From positions 2,791,501-2,855,500 of the forward strand of contig NZ_LT906436.1 in NCBI RefSeq assembly GCF_900187225.1: DNA of 64,000 nt, in the 5' to 3' direction. The notes below the pieces were generated by a model that saw nothing but the letters and a program-made list of their open reading frames with translations, ran no database searches and was not told the DNA's origin. Position 1 is the first letter of the stretch. Every line of letters starts with the position of its first letter. Source of the stretch: Listeria monocytogenes. GTDB taxonomy: Bacteria > Bacillota > Bacilli > Lactobacillales > Listeriaceae. Position numbers and translations under genes: made by a program. Below are positions 32,916-42,374 of the stretch, piece by piece.

Positions 32916-35258
32916 TTAAATCGTACTTCTAAACTCATAAAAATGAATCGCATTAATGTCTAAATAAGCATAAAACGACCAATCTTCCGTAATCGTCTCA
33001 TCGCTCACCGTAAGAGTCGGCTGAGAGGCATCAACAATATAATCCAAAATCTCTTTATCCAGTCCATACTTACTATTAAGCTGCCAATATTTCGAGTAAA
33101 GCGCCCCATTATCGCGGTCGAATTGCCATTTACACACTTGGTATTCCCCAGCTTGAAGCCCTGTTATTCGGATATGCAGTTCTTTCTGCTCTTCCTTAGT
33201 AAATCTCTCTTCCACAGAATATCTCGGGTTAATATTCGCACAGTTCATCAGAATAAGTTGGTATCCGTCTGTATGCTTCGTCATAATAAAATCCGCACCC
33301 TCAGCAACAACAACACCTTTAAGCCTTCTCAAAAACTTCACCGCATAAAACGCCGGTCTTTTTCCGTCAAAAAAGTGGAACATTTCAATCCCATCTAAGC
33401 TAATATTTAATTGGCTGTCATCGCCTTCATGCAGTTCTGTATTAATCCAGAACCCTAGCGCATCCACTTCTGGTGCTAAATCTAGCATTGTTTTTAAAAC
33501 CAACGCACCTCGGAAAAACGTACCATTCGTATACCGTGTATTTCCCGTTAGTGTATTCCAGTTCACTAGCATAAGGGGTTTATTAATATGATGGTGTTTC
33601 AAAAAAGCCTTCAACTTCCGTGTTTTAGACAAACAATAATCTTCTGAAATCATAAACGACTTCATATCTTCCTTCGAAAAATCCACCGCTTCATTTTGAT
33701 TCGCATTATAGGCCACAAAGTCAATTTTATCAGCCACATCTAAAAACCACATATGCCGTTCTGGGACTTCATTTTTAGAAAGTGAAAACGGGACAAAATT
33801 TCCGACTTGGATAGCTGGAAAACGCGATTTTAAAATATGATATATTTTCAAATAAAGTTTTTTTAGTTCTTCCTTATCAGCATATGTATTTTTCGGCTCA
33901 AAAAACATAAAATGCCACTTAGAAACAAATTCTCGCCCAAAAACTTGCATACAATGCTTTAAAAAATGATCTAATCGTTCAAAAACAGCCGCTACATCGC
34001 CTACAATATCTTGATACTCTATGCGAATGAACAACTCTAAATTTTGTTGTTTTAAAAACGTGAGCGCCAAATCCGCGTTAGCGTATGGCGAAGATGTCGG
34101 TACTAGCTCGTCCGTTTCCGTTTCAGGCAAGAACGTCGAACCCCTAAACAAGTGACGAATACCAATATAATTAATCCCAATTTCATCGCGTGTCGTTATA
34201 ATCTGCTTTTGCACGTTGGCTTTAAGCACTTCTTTAAGCTCACCAATTGTTAAAATATTCATATTCTCACTAAGACAACGGGCAGTCTTTTCCGTAATAT
34301 CAATTTTCTTTTTCTCAAATGGCGCTTTATTTAATTCCTTGCCCGGCTCCACATCATGATAAAGTCGCGACAAATTCACTAAAATCTCCGGAGATGGCAC
34401 AATTTGCTCTATACTAGCGCCCAGCTCAGATGCCTTATTGTCTATTAACAAATTCGTTTCCGCATGATGTTCCGCTCTGTACTCACTTGGCGTTAGCTCA
34501 AAATGAAACTTAAATACTTCTGAAAAATGCTTTTGACTCGAAAAACCGTTTTTTAACGCGATTTCCGTAATACTTTCCGCCGAATGTAGCAAATCTTGAA
34601 TCGCATGCTTCAATCGAACTTCCGTCAAATACTGCAAAAAACCAAGCCCAGTCGTCTTTTTAAAATAACGAGATAAATATGCCTCGCTTAAAAACTCTTT
34701 TTGCGCAAACACACGAAGCGACAAGGCTTCATCAAACCGCTCCTCCACTTCTCGAATGATGCGCGAAATTCGTTTATCATTGACTTCTTTCCTAGCAGAA
34801 GATGGAACCCCTTTTTTCAAAAAACGCGTAAGTAATAATAAAATTTGGAATAACGCCGATTGCGCTTCTAATTTATTCGCCCGTTTCTTCGTCGCCGAAG
34901 CAATCAAAAGCTCACTCACCGACTTCCTTAATGACCCAACAACCCGCTCTCTCCCAGGGTCACTCTCCTTCGAGAAAAATTTAAAAGAATGCTGAAAATA
35001 ATCCTCATAATAATGCGCAAAAAATGTATCTGAAATCGTTAAATTAATGAATAAGTTTGCTTCATTTCCTTCAATTGTATAAAAAGTGTTGCGATCAAGG
35101 ACTAAAATATCGCCTTCGTGCAAGTAAAAATTTTGCTCAGAAATCTTGATTGTTATTTGTCCAGAAATAGCAAATACTAATTTAGTTCCAAGTGATATTT
35201 CCGACGTCAGCTGCTTTATATGTTGAATACCAATCGTATAATCTTTTAAATGAGACAC
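32916..35258 (-). CDS. AraC-family regulator fused to a GH39-like domain
   Basis: A 780-residue fusion. Residues about 1-110 form a cupin sensor (LVFAISGQITIKISEQNFYL; GDILVLDRNTFYTI). About 160-275 is a double HTH of the AraC type (FLSEAYLSRYFKKTTGLGFL, ITEIALKNGFSSQKHFSEVF, FHFELTPSEYRAEH). About 300-780 resembles GH39 beta-xylosidase: GINYIGIRHLFRG at the barrel start, KWHFMFFEPKN (acid/base Glu region), and LGFWINTELHEGDD. GTG 35258 is chosen, eight bases after AAGGAG; an in-frame GTG at 35267 is inside that site. Such fusions may sense an oligosaccharide through the barrel; whether it still hydrolyses is unknown. No sugar operon adjoins it. Confidence 0.88.
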   Translation of the reverse strand: MSHLKDYTIGIQHIKQLTSEISLGTKLVFAISGQITIKISEQNFYLHEGDILVLDRNTFYTIEGNEANLFINLTISDTFFAHYYEDYFQHSFKFFSKESDPGRERVVGSLRKSVSELLIASATKKRANKLEAQSALFQILLLLTRFLKKGVPSSARKEVNDKRISRIIREVEERFDEALSLRVFAQKEFLSEAYLSRYFKKTTGLGFLQYLTEVRLKHAIQDLLHSAESITEIALKNGFSSQKHFSEVFKFHFELTPSEYRAEHHAETNLLIDNKASELGASIEQIVPSPEILVNLSRLYHDVEPGKELNKAPFEKKKIDITEKTARCLSENMNILTIGELKEVLKANVQKQIITTRDEIGINYIGIRHLFRGSTFLPETETDELVPTSSPYANADLALTFLKQQNLELFIRIEYQDIVGDVAAVFERLDHFLKHCMQVFGREFVSKWHFMFFEPKNTYADKEELKKLYLKIYHILKSRFPAIQVGNFVPFSLSKNEVPERHMWFLDVADKIDFVAYNANQNEAVDFSKEDMKSFMISEDYCLSKTRKLKAFLKHHHINKPLMLVNWNTLTGNTRYTNGTFFRGALVLKTMLDLAPEVDALGFWINTELHEGDDSQLNISLDGIEMFHFFDGKRPAFYAVKFLRRLKGVVVAEGADFIMTKHTDGYQLILMNCANINPRYSVEERFTKEEQKELHIRITGLQAGEYQVCKWQFDRDNGALYSKYWQLNSKYGLDKEILDYIVDASQPTLTVSDETITEDWSFYAYLDINAIHFYEFRSTI

Positions 35259-35470
35259 TCGATTCACTCCTTCGTTTAACTTAATCGGACACTTTTATAT
35301 TATCATAATCGTGAAAATTAATCGCTACCATTTTTTATGATTGCTTTAGTCATCAAACCGACACAATCAAGTCACATATCTCCGGAATTTTTGTACTTTT
35401 GCGAGACAAAATAGTAAATAAAACGGCGTATAATAAATGATTATAGAGAACGAATAAGGAGTGCGCCAAA
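35259..35470. other. Divergent gap between AraC-GH39 and inlJ
   Basis: 212 bases. TATAAT at 35430-35435 on the plus strand could be the inlJ -10 but has no clear -35. No PrfA box (TTAACANNTGTTAA) is visible. Confidence 0.4.
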
Positions 35471-38026
35471 TTGAAAACTACTAAAATAGTAATTGCCTCA
35501 TTAGTTAGTTTAACCATGGTTTCAAACCCGCTTTTAACATTCGCAGCAACGAATGATGTTATTGATAATACGACAGAAATCACTACTGATAAAGAAACAA
35601 GCTCAACTCAACCAACTATAAAAAACACACTCAAAGCCGGTCAAACACAAAGTTTTAACGACTGGTTTCCTGATGACAATTTTGCTTCAGAGGTAGCAGC
35701 AGCATTTGAAATGCAAGCAACTGACACTATCAGCGAAGAACAACTAGCTACTCTAACAAGTCTAGATTGCCATAATTCATCCATAACCGATATGACTGGT
35801 ATTGAAAAATTAACTGGTTTAACAAAATTAATTTGCACAAGTAACAACATTACCACCCTTGATCTTAGCCAAAACACTAATTTAACTTATCTGGCATGTG
35901 ATTCAAATAAACTTACAAACCTTGACGTAACCCCGCTTACAAAATTAACCTACTTAAATTGCGACACGAACAAACTCACAAAGTTAGATGTAAGTCAAAA
36001 TCCACTGTTAACTTATTTAAACTGCGCGCGCAACACCTTAACCGAAATAGATGTCAGCCACAATACACAATTAACCGAGCTAGACTGCCATTTAAATAAA
36101 AAAATCACCAAATTAGATGTGACACCACAAACTCAATTAACAACCTTAGACTGTAGCTTTAATAAAATAACTGAATTAGATGTAAGTCAAAATAAACTAC
36201 TGAACCGTCTAAACTGCGACACTAATAATATAACTAAACTGGACCTCAACCAAAATATTCAGCTAACTTTCCTAGATTGCTCCAGTAACAAATTAACCGA
36301 AATAGATGTAACCCCGCTTACACAGTTAACATATTTTGATTGTAGCGTAAATCCTTTAACTGAATTAGATGTATCTACGCTTTCAAAATTAACTACACTA
36401 CATTGTATACAAACAGATTTATTAGAAATAGACCTAACACACAACACACAATTAATATATTTTCAAGCTGAAGGATGTAGAAAAATAAAAGAGCTTGATG
36501 TCACGCATAATACACAATTATATTTATTAGACTGCCAAGCCGCTGGTATAACAGAATTGGATCTTTCACAAAACCCTAAATTAGTCTATTTGTATTTAAA
36601 TAATACTGAACTAACGGAATTAGACGTTTCCCATAACACAAAGCTGAAAAGTTTGTCTTGCGTAAATGCGCACATCCAAGACTTCTCTTCTGTAGGTAAA
36701 ATTCCTGCCCTTAACAATAATTTTGAGGCTGAAGGGCAAACAATCACGATGCCTAAAGAAACTTTAACAAACAACAGCTTGACCATTGCAGTTAGCCCTG
36801 ATTTATTAGATCAGTTTGGAAATCCGATGAATATTGAACCGGGAGACGGCGGTGTGTACGACCAAGCAACAAATACAATAACTTGGGAAAATCTCAGCAC
36901 AGACAATCCAGCCGTAACCTATACTTTCACTTCCGAAAACGGAGCTATAGTAGGAACCGTAACAACTCCATTTGAAGCACCTCAACCCATCAAAGGAGAA
37001 GACGTCACAGTTCATTACCTTGATGACAAAGGAGAAAAATTGGCGGATGATGAAGTTCTAAGCGGTAATTTGGACGATCCTTATACTTCTAGCGCAAAAG
37101 ACATCCCAGATTATACATTAACGACTACTCCAGATAACGCAACCGGAACATTCACCACTACTAGCCAGTCCGTAACGTACGTTTACACTAAAAACATCGT
37201 AGCCGCAGAGCCTGTAACCGTTAATTACGTGGACGATACTGGAAAAACGCTCTCTCCATCCGAAACATTAAACGGAAATGTTGGCGACACTTATAACGCC
37301 ACTGCCAAACAAATCGACGGCTACACATTATCCGCCGAACCAACCAATGCAACTGGACAATTCACAAGCAGCGCGCAAACCGTCAACTATATTTACACAA
37401 AAAATCCAGCCCCTGAAAAAGGAGTTGTAGAAATTCACTATGTTGACGAAGATAATAAACAACTGAGCTCCACCACAGAAATTTCTGGAACAATAGGAGA
37501 TAACTACACGACTGAGCCAAAAACTATCGAAGGCTATACGTTAACAACTACACCGGGTAATGCAACAGGCACTTTCACCACAGGCAGCCAAACCGTGACA
37601 TATGTGTATACTAAAAACATCGAAGCAGCAGAGCCGATAACAGTGAATTACGTGGATGCTAATGGCAAAACACTCGCTCCATCCGAAACATTAAACGGAA
37701 ACGTTGGCGACACATATAAAGCAACTGCCAAACAAATCGACGGCTACACATTATCCGCCGAACCAACCAATGCGACTGGACAATTCACAAGTAGCGCACA
37801 AACTGTCAACTACATTTATACGAAAAACACAAACACAGATCAACCTTTACCAACTAAAAAACCTACGAACACCACACCAACCAAGCCATCTAATTTAAAG
37901 ACAACCGAAGTGAAAAAAGCTTCAGATACCCTACCAAAAACAGGCGATTCCGCACCATGGAAATCAGCTCTACTTGGGGTATTCCTATCATCCACAGCTC
38001 TAGTTATCTGGAAAAAGAAAAAATAG
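35471..38026 (+). CDS. inlJ: Internalin J, LPXTG-anchored LRR adhesin
   Basis: An 851-residue surface protein. Signal peptide 1-26 (ends LLTFAAT); N-terminal cap about 60-94; 15 leucine-rich repeats about 95-410 of 21 residues with a cysteine in most (LTYLNCDTNKLTKLDVSQ pattern), the cysteine ladder known for InlJ; an Ig-like inter-repeat region about 415-505; four MucBP repeats about 511-787 (each ending VTYVYTKN or VNYIYTKN); a Thr/Pro-rich stalk; sorting signal LPKTG at 821-825, hydrophobic stretch and KKKK tail. Start is TTG 35471, nine bases after AAGGAG. InlJ is a mucin-binding adhesin expressed in vivo and covalently anchored by SrtA (established). Confidence 0.96.
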   Translation: MKTTKIVIASLVSLTMVSNPLLTFAATNDVIDNTTEITTDKETSSTQPTIKNTLKAGQTQSFNDWFPDDNFASEVAAAFEMQATDTISEEQLATLTSLDCHNSSITDMTGIEKLTGLTKLICTSNNITTLDLSQNTNLTYLACDSNKLTNLDVTPLTKLTYLNCDTNKLTKLDVSQNPLLTYLNCARNTLTEIDVSHNTQLTELDCHLNKKITKLDVTPQTQLTTLDCSFNKITELDVSQNKLLNRLNCDTNNITKLDLNQNIQLTFLDCSSNKLTEIDVTPLTQLTYFDCSVNPLTELDVSTLSKLTTLHCIQTDLLEIDLTHNTQLIYFQAEGCRKIKELDVTHNTQLYLLDCQAAGITELDLSQNPKLVYLYLNNTELTELDVSHNTKLKSLSCVNAHIQDFSSVGKIPALNNNFEAEGQTITMPKETLTNNSLTIAVSPDLLDQFGNPMNIEPGDGGVYDQATNTITWENLSTDNPAVTYTFTSENGAIVGTVTTPFEAPQPIKGEDVTVHYLDDKGEKLADDEVLSGNLDDPYTSSAKDIPDYTLTTTPDNATGTFTTTSQSVTYVYTKNIVAAEPVTVNYVDDTGKTLSPSETLNGNVGDTYNATAKQIDGYTLSAEPTNATGQFTSSAQTVNYIYTKNPAPEKGVVEIHYVDEDNKQLSSTTEISGTIGDNYTTEPKTIEGYTLTTTPGNATGTFTTGSQTVTYVYTKNIEAAEPITVNYVDANGKTLAPSETLNGNVGDTYKATAKQIDGYTLSAEPTNATGQFTSSAQTVNYIYTKNTNTDQPLPTKKPTNTTPTKPSNLKTTEVKKASDTLPKTGDSAPWKSALLGVFLSSTALVIWKKKK
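37201..37830 (+). repeat. Duplicated MucBP unit pair in inlJ
   Basis: The MucBP repeat at about 37201-37410 and that at about 37621-37830 are nearly identical in sequence (shared SETLNGNVGDTY, AKQIDGYTLSAEPTNATGQF). Repeats 1 and 3 also resemble each other, giving an A-B-A'-B' order with a 420-base period. Confidence 0.8.
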
Positions 38027-38066
38027 TAAAAAAGCCGGCCAGGATTAATTTCCCGACCGGCTTTTT
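38027..38066. terminator. Bidirectional terminator downstream of inlJ
   Basis: AAAAAAGCCGG (38028-38038) pairs with CCGGCTTTTT (38057-38066), with GCCA/TC mispairs near the loop. It serves inlJ and the convergent gene at 38071. Confidence 0.88.
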
Positions 38067-38070
38067 GATT

Positions 38071-38394
38071 TCAATCTTCTTCCACTTGGATAGAAACACC
38101 CACATCCAGTAATTCCTCAACTGCATCAATCACAGAAAACTCCCCATAATTGTATATTGCATCATCTACAACTAAAATCGGCAAAGCTTCCATTCCATTC
38201 TTATCAATTAGCGCTTGAACCCGCTCTGGCAAGTCCACTTTCCTGACTTCTCCTAGCTGAATATCAAACACAATGCCTGTATAATCAAAATGGATTTCTC
38301 GCTCAGCTTCACTTTGATTCATAAACATTTTCCATATCTCTAGGTTAATCTCAGACTCATTTTCCGCAGAATAAAAGTAACTAATTCGCTTCAT
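38071..38394 (-). CDS. Thioredoxin-fold-like protein of unknown function
   Basis: A 107-residue acidic soluble protein. The C-terminal half (LPERVQALIDKNGMEALPIL, VVDDAIYNYGEFSV) resembles the cis-proline region of ArsD or thioredoxin-like folds (ALPILVVDD), but the protein has no cysteine, so it cannot act as an ArsD-type metal chaperone or as a redox enzyme. It follows the DUF1015 gene by eight bases on the same transcript. Function unknown. Confidence 0.6.
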   Translation of the reverse strand: MKRISYFYSAENESEINLEIWKMFMNQSEAEREIHFDYTGIVFDIQLGEVRKVDLPERVQALIDKNGMEALPILVVDDAIYNYGEFSVIDAVEELLDVGVSIQVEED

Positions 38395-38402
38395 AATAAA
38401 AA

Positions 38403-39644
38403 CTACTTACTTTCTAAATCATGGACAAACAGCCCGCTTAATAATTTCGGTTCAAACCAAGTCGATTTTGGTGGCATGATTTCCGCGGCATCTGCCACAC
38501 CAAGTAAATCGTCCATTGTTGGCGGGAACATCGCAAATGCCACTGAATGACTGCCATTATCCACCAAACGAGTCAGTTCTTCTAAACCACGTATTCCGCC
38601 GACAAAATCAATGCGATTGTCGCGACGAATATCTTCAATTCCAAAAATCGGCGTTAAAATTTGCGATTGTAATATCGAAACATCTAGCTGACCGATAACA
38701 TCATTTGGAATCACTTCGCTTTTCGCCGTAAGTTTGTACCAATTTCCGTCTAAATACATCCCTACTTGTTTTGGCTTCTCTGGCTTAAATGCTTCTTTCC
38801 CAACCTTTTCCACATCAAAACTAGTCTCTACTTTGCTAAGAAAATCCACTTCAATTGGCACATTCACAACTCGATTATAATCAAGAATTTCTAATTGCTC
38901 TTCTGGGAAAACAACCGATAAGAAGAAATTAAATTCCGCTTCTGGCCCAGCCTCTGGGAATTCCTCGCGCCGTTTCAAACCAACTTTCACAGCAGATTCC
39001 GTTCTATGGTGACCGTCTGCGATATATAGCGCTGGGACTTCCGAGAACGCCGCTGACAGGTCTTCTAAAATATGTGTGTCCGTAATTGCCCAAACCTTAT
39101 GCGCGACCCCATGGAAGCTCTCAAAGTCATATTCAGGCTCATTTTCATTCACCCAAGACTCAACAAGGGCATTAATTGCTTCTTTTCCACGATAAGTAAG
39201 GAAAATCGGACTTGTATTCGCATCACAGACATCTACATGACGAATCCGGTCTAACTCTTTCTCCTCACGAGTCAACTCATGTTTTTTAATTTTTCCATTT
39301 GTATAATCATCAATCGACGTACAAACAACCAGCCCTGTTTGCGGGCGACCATCCATCGTCAGTTGATAAATATAAAATGCCGGGTTTGCTTCTCTACCAA
39401 GCCAACCATCCAACTCAAATTGCTCCAAATTATCAGCTGCCTTTTTATATACAGCTGGGTCGTAAGGGGAAACCGCCGGATCCAAATCAATTTCCGCCTT
39501 ATCAATATGTAAAAAAGAATACTTATTTGCATCACCAAGTTCGCGTGCCTCTTCCGAATTAAGTACATCATATGGCAACGAAGCTACCTTTTCCGCTAAA
39601 TTTTTAATCGGACGAATTGCTTTAAATGGACGTATATTTACCAT
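38403..39644 (-). CDS. DUF1015 family protein
   Basis: A 413-residue protein of a family (SerC/SerA-linked, ParB-like nuclease-fold annotation in some databases) often encoded beside serine biosynthesis genes. Conserved blocks are VNIRPFKAIRPIKNLAEKVA, SLPYDVLNSEEAREL, FYIYQLTMDGRPQTGLVVC, LYIADGHHRTESAVKVG and NRIDFVGGIRGLEEL. The ADGHHR motif is invariant in the family. ATG 39644 has AAGGAGG upstream; a 17-codon extension is rejected. A terminator-like hairpin separates it from serA, so it may be only partly co-transcribed. Recent work elsewhere links such proteins to serine/phosphoserine metabolism, but I cannot confirm that here. Confidence 0.85.
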   Translation of the reverse strand: MVNIRPFKAIRPIKNLAEKVASLPYDVLNSEEARELGDANKYSFLHIDKAEIDLDPAVSPYDPAVYKKAADNLEQFELDGWLGREANPAFYIYQLTMDGRPQTGLVVCTSIDDYTNGKIKKHELTREEKELDRIRHVDVCDANTSPIFLTYRGKEAINALVESWVNENEPEYDFESFHGVAHKVWAITDTHILEDLSAAFSEVPALYIADGHHRTESAVKVGLKRREEFPEAGPEAEFNFFLSVVFPEEQLEILDYNRVVNVPIEVDFLSKVETSFDVEKVGKEAFKPEKPKQVGMYLDGNWYKLTAKSEVIPNDVIGQLDVSILQSQILTPIFGIEDIRRDNRIDFVGGIRGLEELTRLVDNGSHSVAFAMFPPTMDDLLGVADAAEIMPPKSTWFEPKLLSGLFVHDLESK

Positions 39645-39663
39645 TGTTATCCTCCTTTTTAGT

Positions 39664-39710
39664 AAAAGAGCATGAACCCGTCTGGCAATAACCATAAAGT
39701 TTCATGCTCT
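39664..39710 (-). terminator. Terminator downstream of serA
   Basis: AGAGCATGAA (39667-39676) pairs with TTCATGCTCT (39701-39710); T residues follow on the minus strand. Lies between serA and the DUF1015 gene. Confidence 0.78.
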
Positions 39711-39713
39711 CAT

Positions 39714-39729
39714 TATTTCCCGGGTAATA
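39714..39729. promoter_or_regulatory. Candidate Noc-binding site 1
   Basis: TATTTCCCGGGTAATA differs by one base from the Bacillus Noc-binding consensus TATTTCCCGGGAAATA. An identical 16-mer occurs at 61926-61941. The site lies just after the serA stop codon. Confidence 0.6.
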
Positions 39730-39732
39730 ATT

Positions 39733-40920
39733 TTAAACTGTCACACCTAATGGTTCAATAACTCGAACACGCAAAACCCCTTGCACAGCTAACAAATCTT
39801 GTTTTAGTTGCTCCAAATTAGCTTGCGTTTCTTTATCAATATCAATTAATGTGTAGGCATATTCATTTTTACTGCGATTTATCATATCTAAAATGTTTAA
39901 CGAGTATTTCCCAAGCTCCGTCGTAATTTGTCCGACCATATTAGGAATGTTTTTGTGACAAATCCCAATTCGTGGATGCCCATTATACGGCATTTCCACG
40001 TTCGGAAAATTAACCGAGTTTTTAATACTACCTGTTTCAAGATATGATTGTAGTTCTTTCGCAGCCATTTTGGCACAGTTGGTTTCAGCTTCTTCCGTCG
40101 ATGCGCCTAAATGAGGAAATACATGCACTTTTTTATGGTTTAATAATTCTTTTGTCGCGAAATCTGTAATATACAAACGTAAAAGTCCGTCATCCAAAGC
40201 TTCCTTCACAGAAGCAGAATCCACTAACTCACCACGAGAAAAGTTTAGTAAGACCGCATTATCCTTCACTAATTGCAGTGTATCTGCGTTAAACATACCG
40301 CGCGTTTTATCCGTTAACGGTACATGAACCGTTAAATAATCGCACGTTGCTAAAACTTCTTCTATCGTCATCGCGCGTTCCACTTCTTTAGAAATTCTCC
40401 AAGCCGTGTCTACGGAAACGAATGGATCATAACCGACCACATCCATCCCAAGCGATAGAGCATCATTTGCCACTAAAGCTCCAATTGCACCTAGACCGAT
40501 AATTCCAAGTTTTTTGCCCGCAAGTTCAGTTCCCGCAAAAGCTTTCTTACCAGCTTCGACTTTCTGTTCCACATCATCTTCCGCCGGTAATTCTTTCACC
40601 CACTCTGTTCCTTCCAAAATTGGACGCGCCGAAACGAATAAACTCGCAAGGACTAGTTCTTTCACGGCATTGGCATTCGCGCCAGGTGTATTAAATACAA
40701 CAATACCTTTTTCAGAACAATTTTCTACTGGGATATTATTAACTCCTGCACCAGCTCTAGCAACTGCTTTCACTGTTTCTGGAAAGTCAAAATCGTGTAA
40801 GTTGTAACTCCGTAGTAAAATCCCGTCTGCTGGCTGGTTTGCATCAATCACATATTTTTCAAGATCAAATGTCTTTAAGCCTTCTTTTGCGATAGCATTA
40901 AACGTTTGGATATTAAACAC
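39733..40920 (-). CDS. serA: D-3-phosphoglycerate dehydrogenase
   Basis: First step of serine synthesis: 3-phosphoglycerate to 3-phosphohydroxypyruvate with NAD. The 395 residues contain the substrate domain ([20 protein letters not shown]), the NAD-binding [15 protein letters not shown], the catalytic Arg region NFSRGELVD and His in [12 protein letters not shown], and a C-terminal ACT domain (about 320-395) that in this enzyme type may bind serine for feedback control. GTG 40920 is chosen: GGGGGAG lies just upstream, and the start overlaps serC by eight bases. Ten earlier in-frame codons lie inside serC. Confidence 0.95.
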   Translation of the reverse strand: MFNIQTFNAIAKEGLKTFDLEKYVIDANQPADGILLRSYNLHDFDFPETVKAVARAGAGVNNIPVENCSEKGIVVFNTPGANANAVKELVLASLFVSARPILEGTEWVKELPAEDDVEQKVEAGKKAFAGTELAGKKLGIIGLGAIGALVANDALSLGMDVVGYDPFVSVDTAWRISKEVERAMTIEEVLATCDYLTVHVPLTDKTRGMFNADTLQLVKDNAVLLNFSRGELVDSASVKEALDDGLLRLYITDFATKELLNHKKVHVFPHLGASTEEAETNCAKMAAKELQSYLETGSIKNSVNFPNVEMPYNGHPRIGICHKNIPNMVGQITTELGKYSLNILDMINRSKNEYAYTLIDIDKETQANLEQLKQDLLAVQGVLRVRVIEPLGVTV

Positions 40921-42004
40921 GTACTTCTCCCCCTTTTCTTGCATTTGCAAATTTTTCCATAAAGGCGATTAGTGCTTCAACCCCTTCAATTGGAAATGCA
41001 TTGTAAAGACTTGCTCGCATCCCGCCCACTGAGCGATGTCCTTTCAAGTTTTCAAAACCGTTTGCTTCAGCTTCTTTGACAAAAGCTTTATCAAACTCCG
41101 CAGAATTTGTCACAAAAGGAACATTCGTGAGCGATCTTGCAGAAGGTTCGACCGGTGAAGAAAAGAAATCCGATTGATCAATATAATCATATAATAATGC
41201 CGCTTTTTTGCGATTTAACGCTTCAATCCCAGCAACGCCACCTTGCTCCTTAATCCATTCAAATACTAATTTCGCTACATAAATGGCAAACGTTGGTGGT
41301 GTGTTATACATGGAATCATTCTCGGCTTGTACTTTGAAATCTAACATAGAAGGAAGTCCCTCTACTTGCCCTATCAAATCTTCGCGCACGATGACAAGCG
41401 TTAATCCAGCAGGCCCAATGTTCTTTTGCGCTCCCGCATAAATTAAACCGAATTTCTTCACATCATACACGCTTGATAAAATATTAGAGGACATATCGGC
41501 AACGATTGGGACAGTTGAATCTGGCACATCAAACATCGCTGTTCCTTCAATTGTATTATTTGTTGTTACATGTAAGTAAGCCGCATCACTAGAAACTGTA
41601 GGAATTTCAGGAATATAGCTGAAATTGCGGTCTTCCGATGAGGCAATCACTTCCACCTCAACACCCTGAATTTTCTTGGCTTCGGAAATTGCTTTCTTCG
41701 CCCAAGATCCAGTATTTACATACGCCGCCTTTTTACCATTTGCAAGATTCATCGGCACCATATCGAATTGCAAACTCGCGCCACCTTGCAAAAATAGTAC
41801 TTTGTAATTATCTGGAATCTCCATCAATTCTCGAATTAAGCTCTCCGCATCGTCTAAGATGTTTTGAAATAATTCTGAACGGTGACTCAGCTCCATTACT
41901 GACATTCCTGAACCATTATAAGAGAGTAGCTCCCTTTGAACCTTTTCAAGTACCGGTACTGGTAAAACCGCCGGACCTGCCGAAAAATTATAAACACGTT
42001 CCAC
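40913..42004 (-). CDS. serC: Phosphoserine aminotransferase
   Basis: PLP-dependent second step of serine synthesis (phosphohydroxypyruvate to phosphoserine, using glutamate); also used in pyridoxine synthesis. The 363 residues start [19 protein letters not shown] and contain [17 protein letters not shown], the internal lysine in [15 protein letters not shown] (Schiff-base Lys) and the [19 protein letters not shown] end motif. Forms a translationally coupled serC-serA pair behind a leader with an apparent attenuator. Confidence 0.96.
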   Translation of the reverse strand: MERVYNFSAGPAVLPVPVLEKVQRELLSYNGSGMSVMELSHRSELFQNILDDAESLIRELMEIPDNYKVLFLQGGASLQFDMVPMNLANGKKAAYVNTGSWAKKAISEAKKIQGVEVEVIASSEDRNFSYIPEIPTVSSDAAYLHVTTNNTIEGTAMFDVPDSTVPIVADMSSNILSSVYDVKKFGLIYAGAQKNIGPAGLTLVIVREDLIGQVEGLPSMLDFKVQAENDSMYNTPPTFAIYVAKLVFEWIKEQGGVAGIEALNRKKAALLYDYIDQSDFFSSPVEPSARSLTNVPFVTNSAEFDKAFVKEAEANGFENLKGHRSVGGMRASLYNAFPIEGVEALIAFMEKFANARKGGEVRV

Positions 42005-42126
42005 TCAACATCTCTCCTGTCATCAAATTTCCCCAATTACTTACAAAAATTTTCACCAATAATAGAATACTTATTGGCCGGATATGAGCCTTCCTCGTTA
42101 CACTTATGCTTTTCGAAGTTCTGTTC

Positions 42127-42176
42127 TTAAGAAATAAAAAAAACGAACCTGTGATATTCCACACAATATTCGGATT
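42127..42176 (-). terminator. Attenuator-like terminator in serC leader
   Basis: On the minus strand, CGAATATTGTG and CACAGGTTCG pair imperfectly and are followed by eight T. It lies about 40 bases downstream of the candidate promoter and 125 bases upstream of serC, so it would interrupt transcripts before serC unless relieved. Confidence 0.55.
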
Positions 42177-42300
42177 TTTCAGCGCTTAAAAGTAAACACT
42201 GCCTTTTGTACTTTTGTATATTATAGCAGAAACAGAACTGTTTTTCAGAAAATTTATACTAAATCTACAAATAAATGTGATGTTTAAACTTTCTGACATT

Positions 42301-42347
42301 AAAAAAGCACGAGAAACCGCTATTTAAAGCAATTCTCGCACTTCTTC
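42301..42347 (-). terminator. Terminator of the MarR-MFS operon
   Basis: On the minus strand, AAGTGCGAGAA pairs with TTCTCGTGCTT (two G-U pairs) and a T-run follows. Confidence 0.82.
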
Positions 42348-42374
42348 TTTTTGAAAAACACTTCACAAGAGATG

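Larger units (their letters stand above)
42005..42374 (-). other. serCA leader and upstream gap
   Basis: 370 bases. From right to left on the minus strand they hold the MFS-gene terminator (42301-42347), an AT-rich stretch, a promoter candidate (CTGAAA at 42243-42248, TATAAT at 42220-42225, 17-base spacer), an early hairpin followed by eight T (see 42127-42176) and about 120 bases of leader with no recognised riboswitch. I see no T-box sequence (TGGNACCGCG). Confidence 0.6.

Noticed and set aside
35259..35470. PrfA box upstream of inlJ
   Set aside because: No TTAACANNTGTTAA-like palindrome is present; InlJ is also not known as a PrfA target.
37441..37830. Open frames on other strands and frames within inlJ and other long genes
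   Set aside because: They follow the repeat structure or codon bias of the real genes, lack ribosome sites and match no family.
42005..42250. T-box or known amino-acid riboswitch upstream of serC
   Set aside because: No TGGNACCGCG antiterminator sequence and no specifier-loop layout; the leader is too short before the hairpin.
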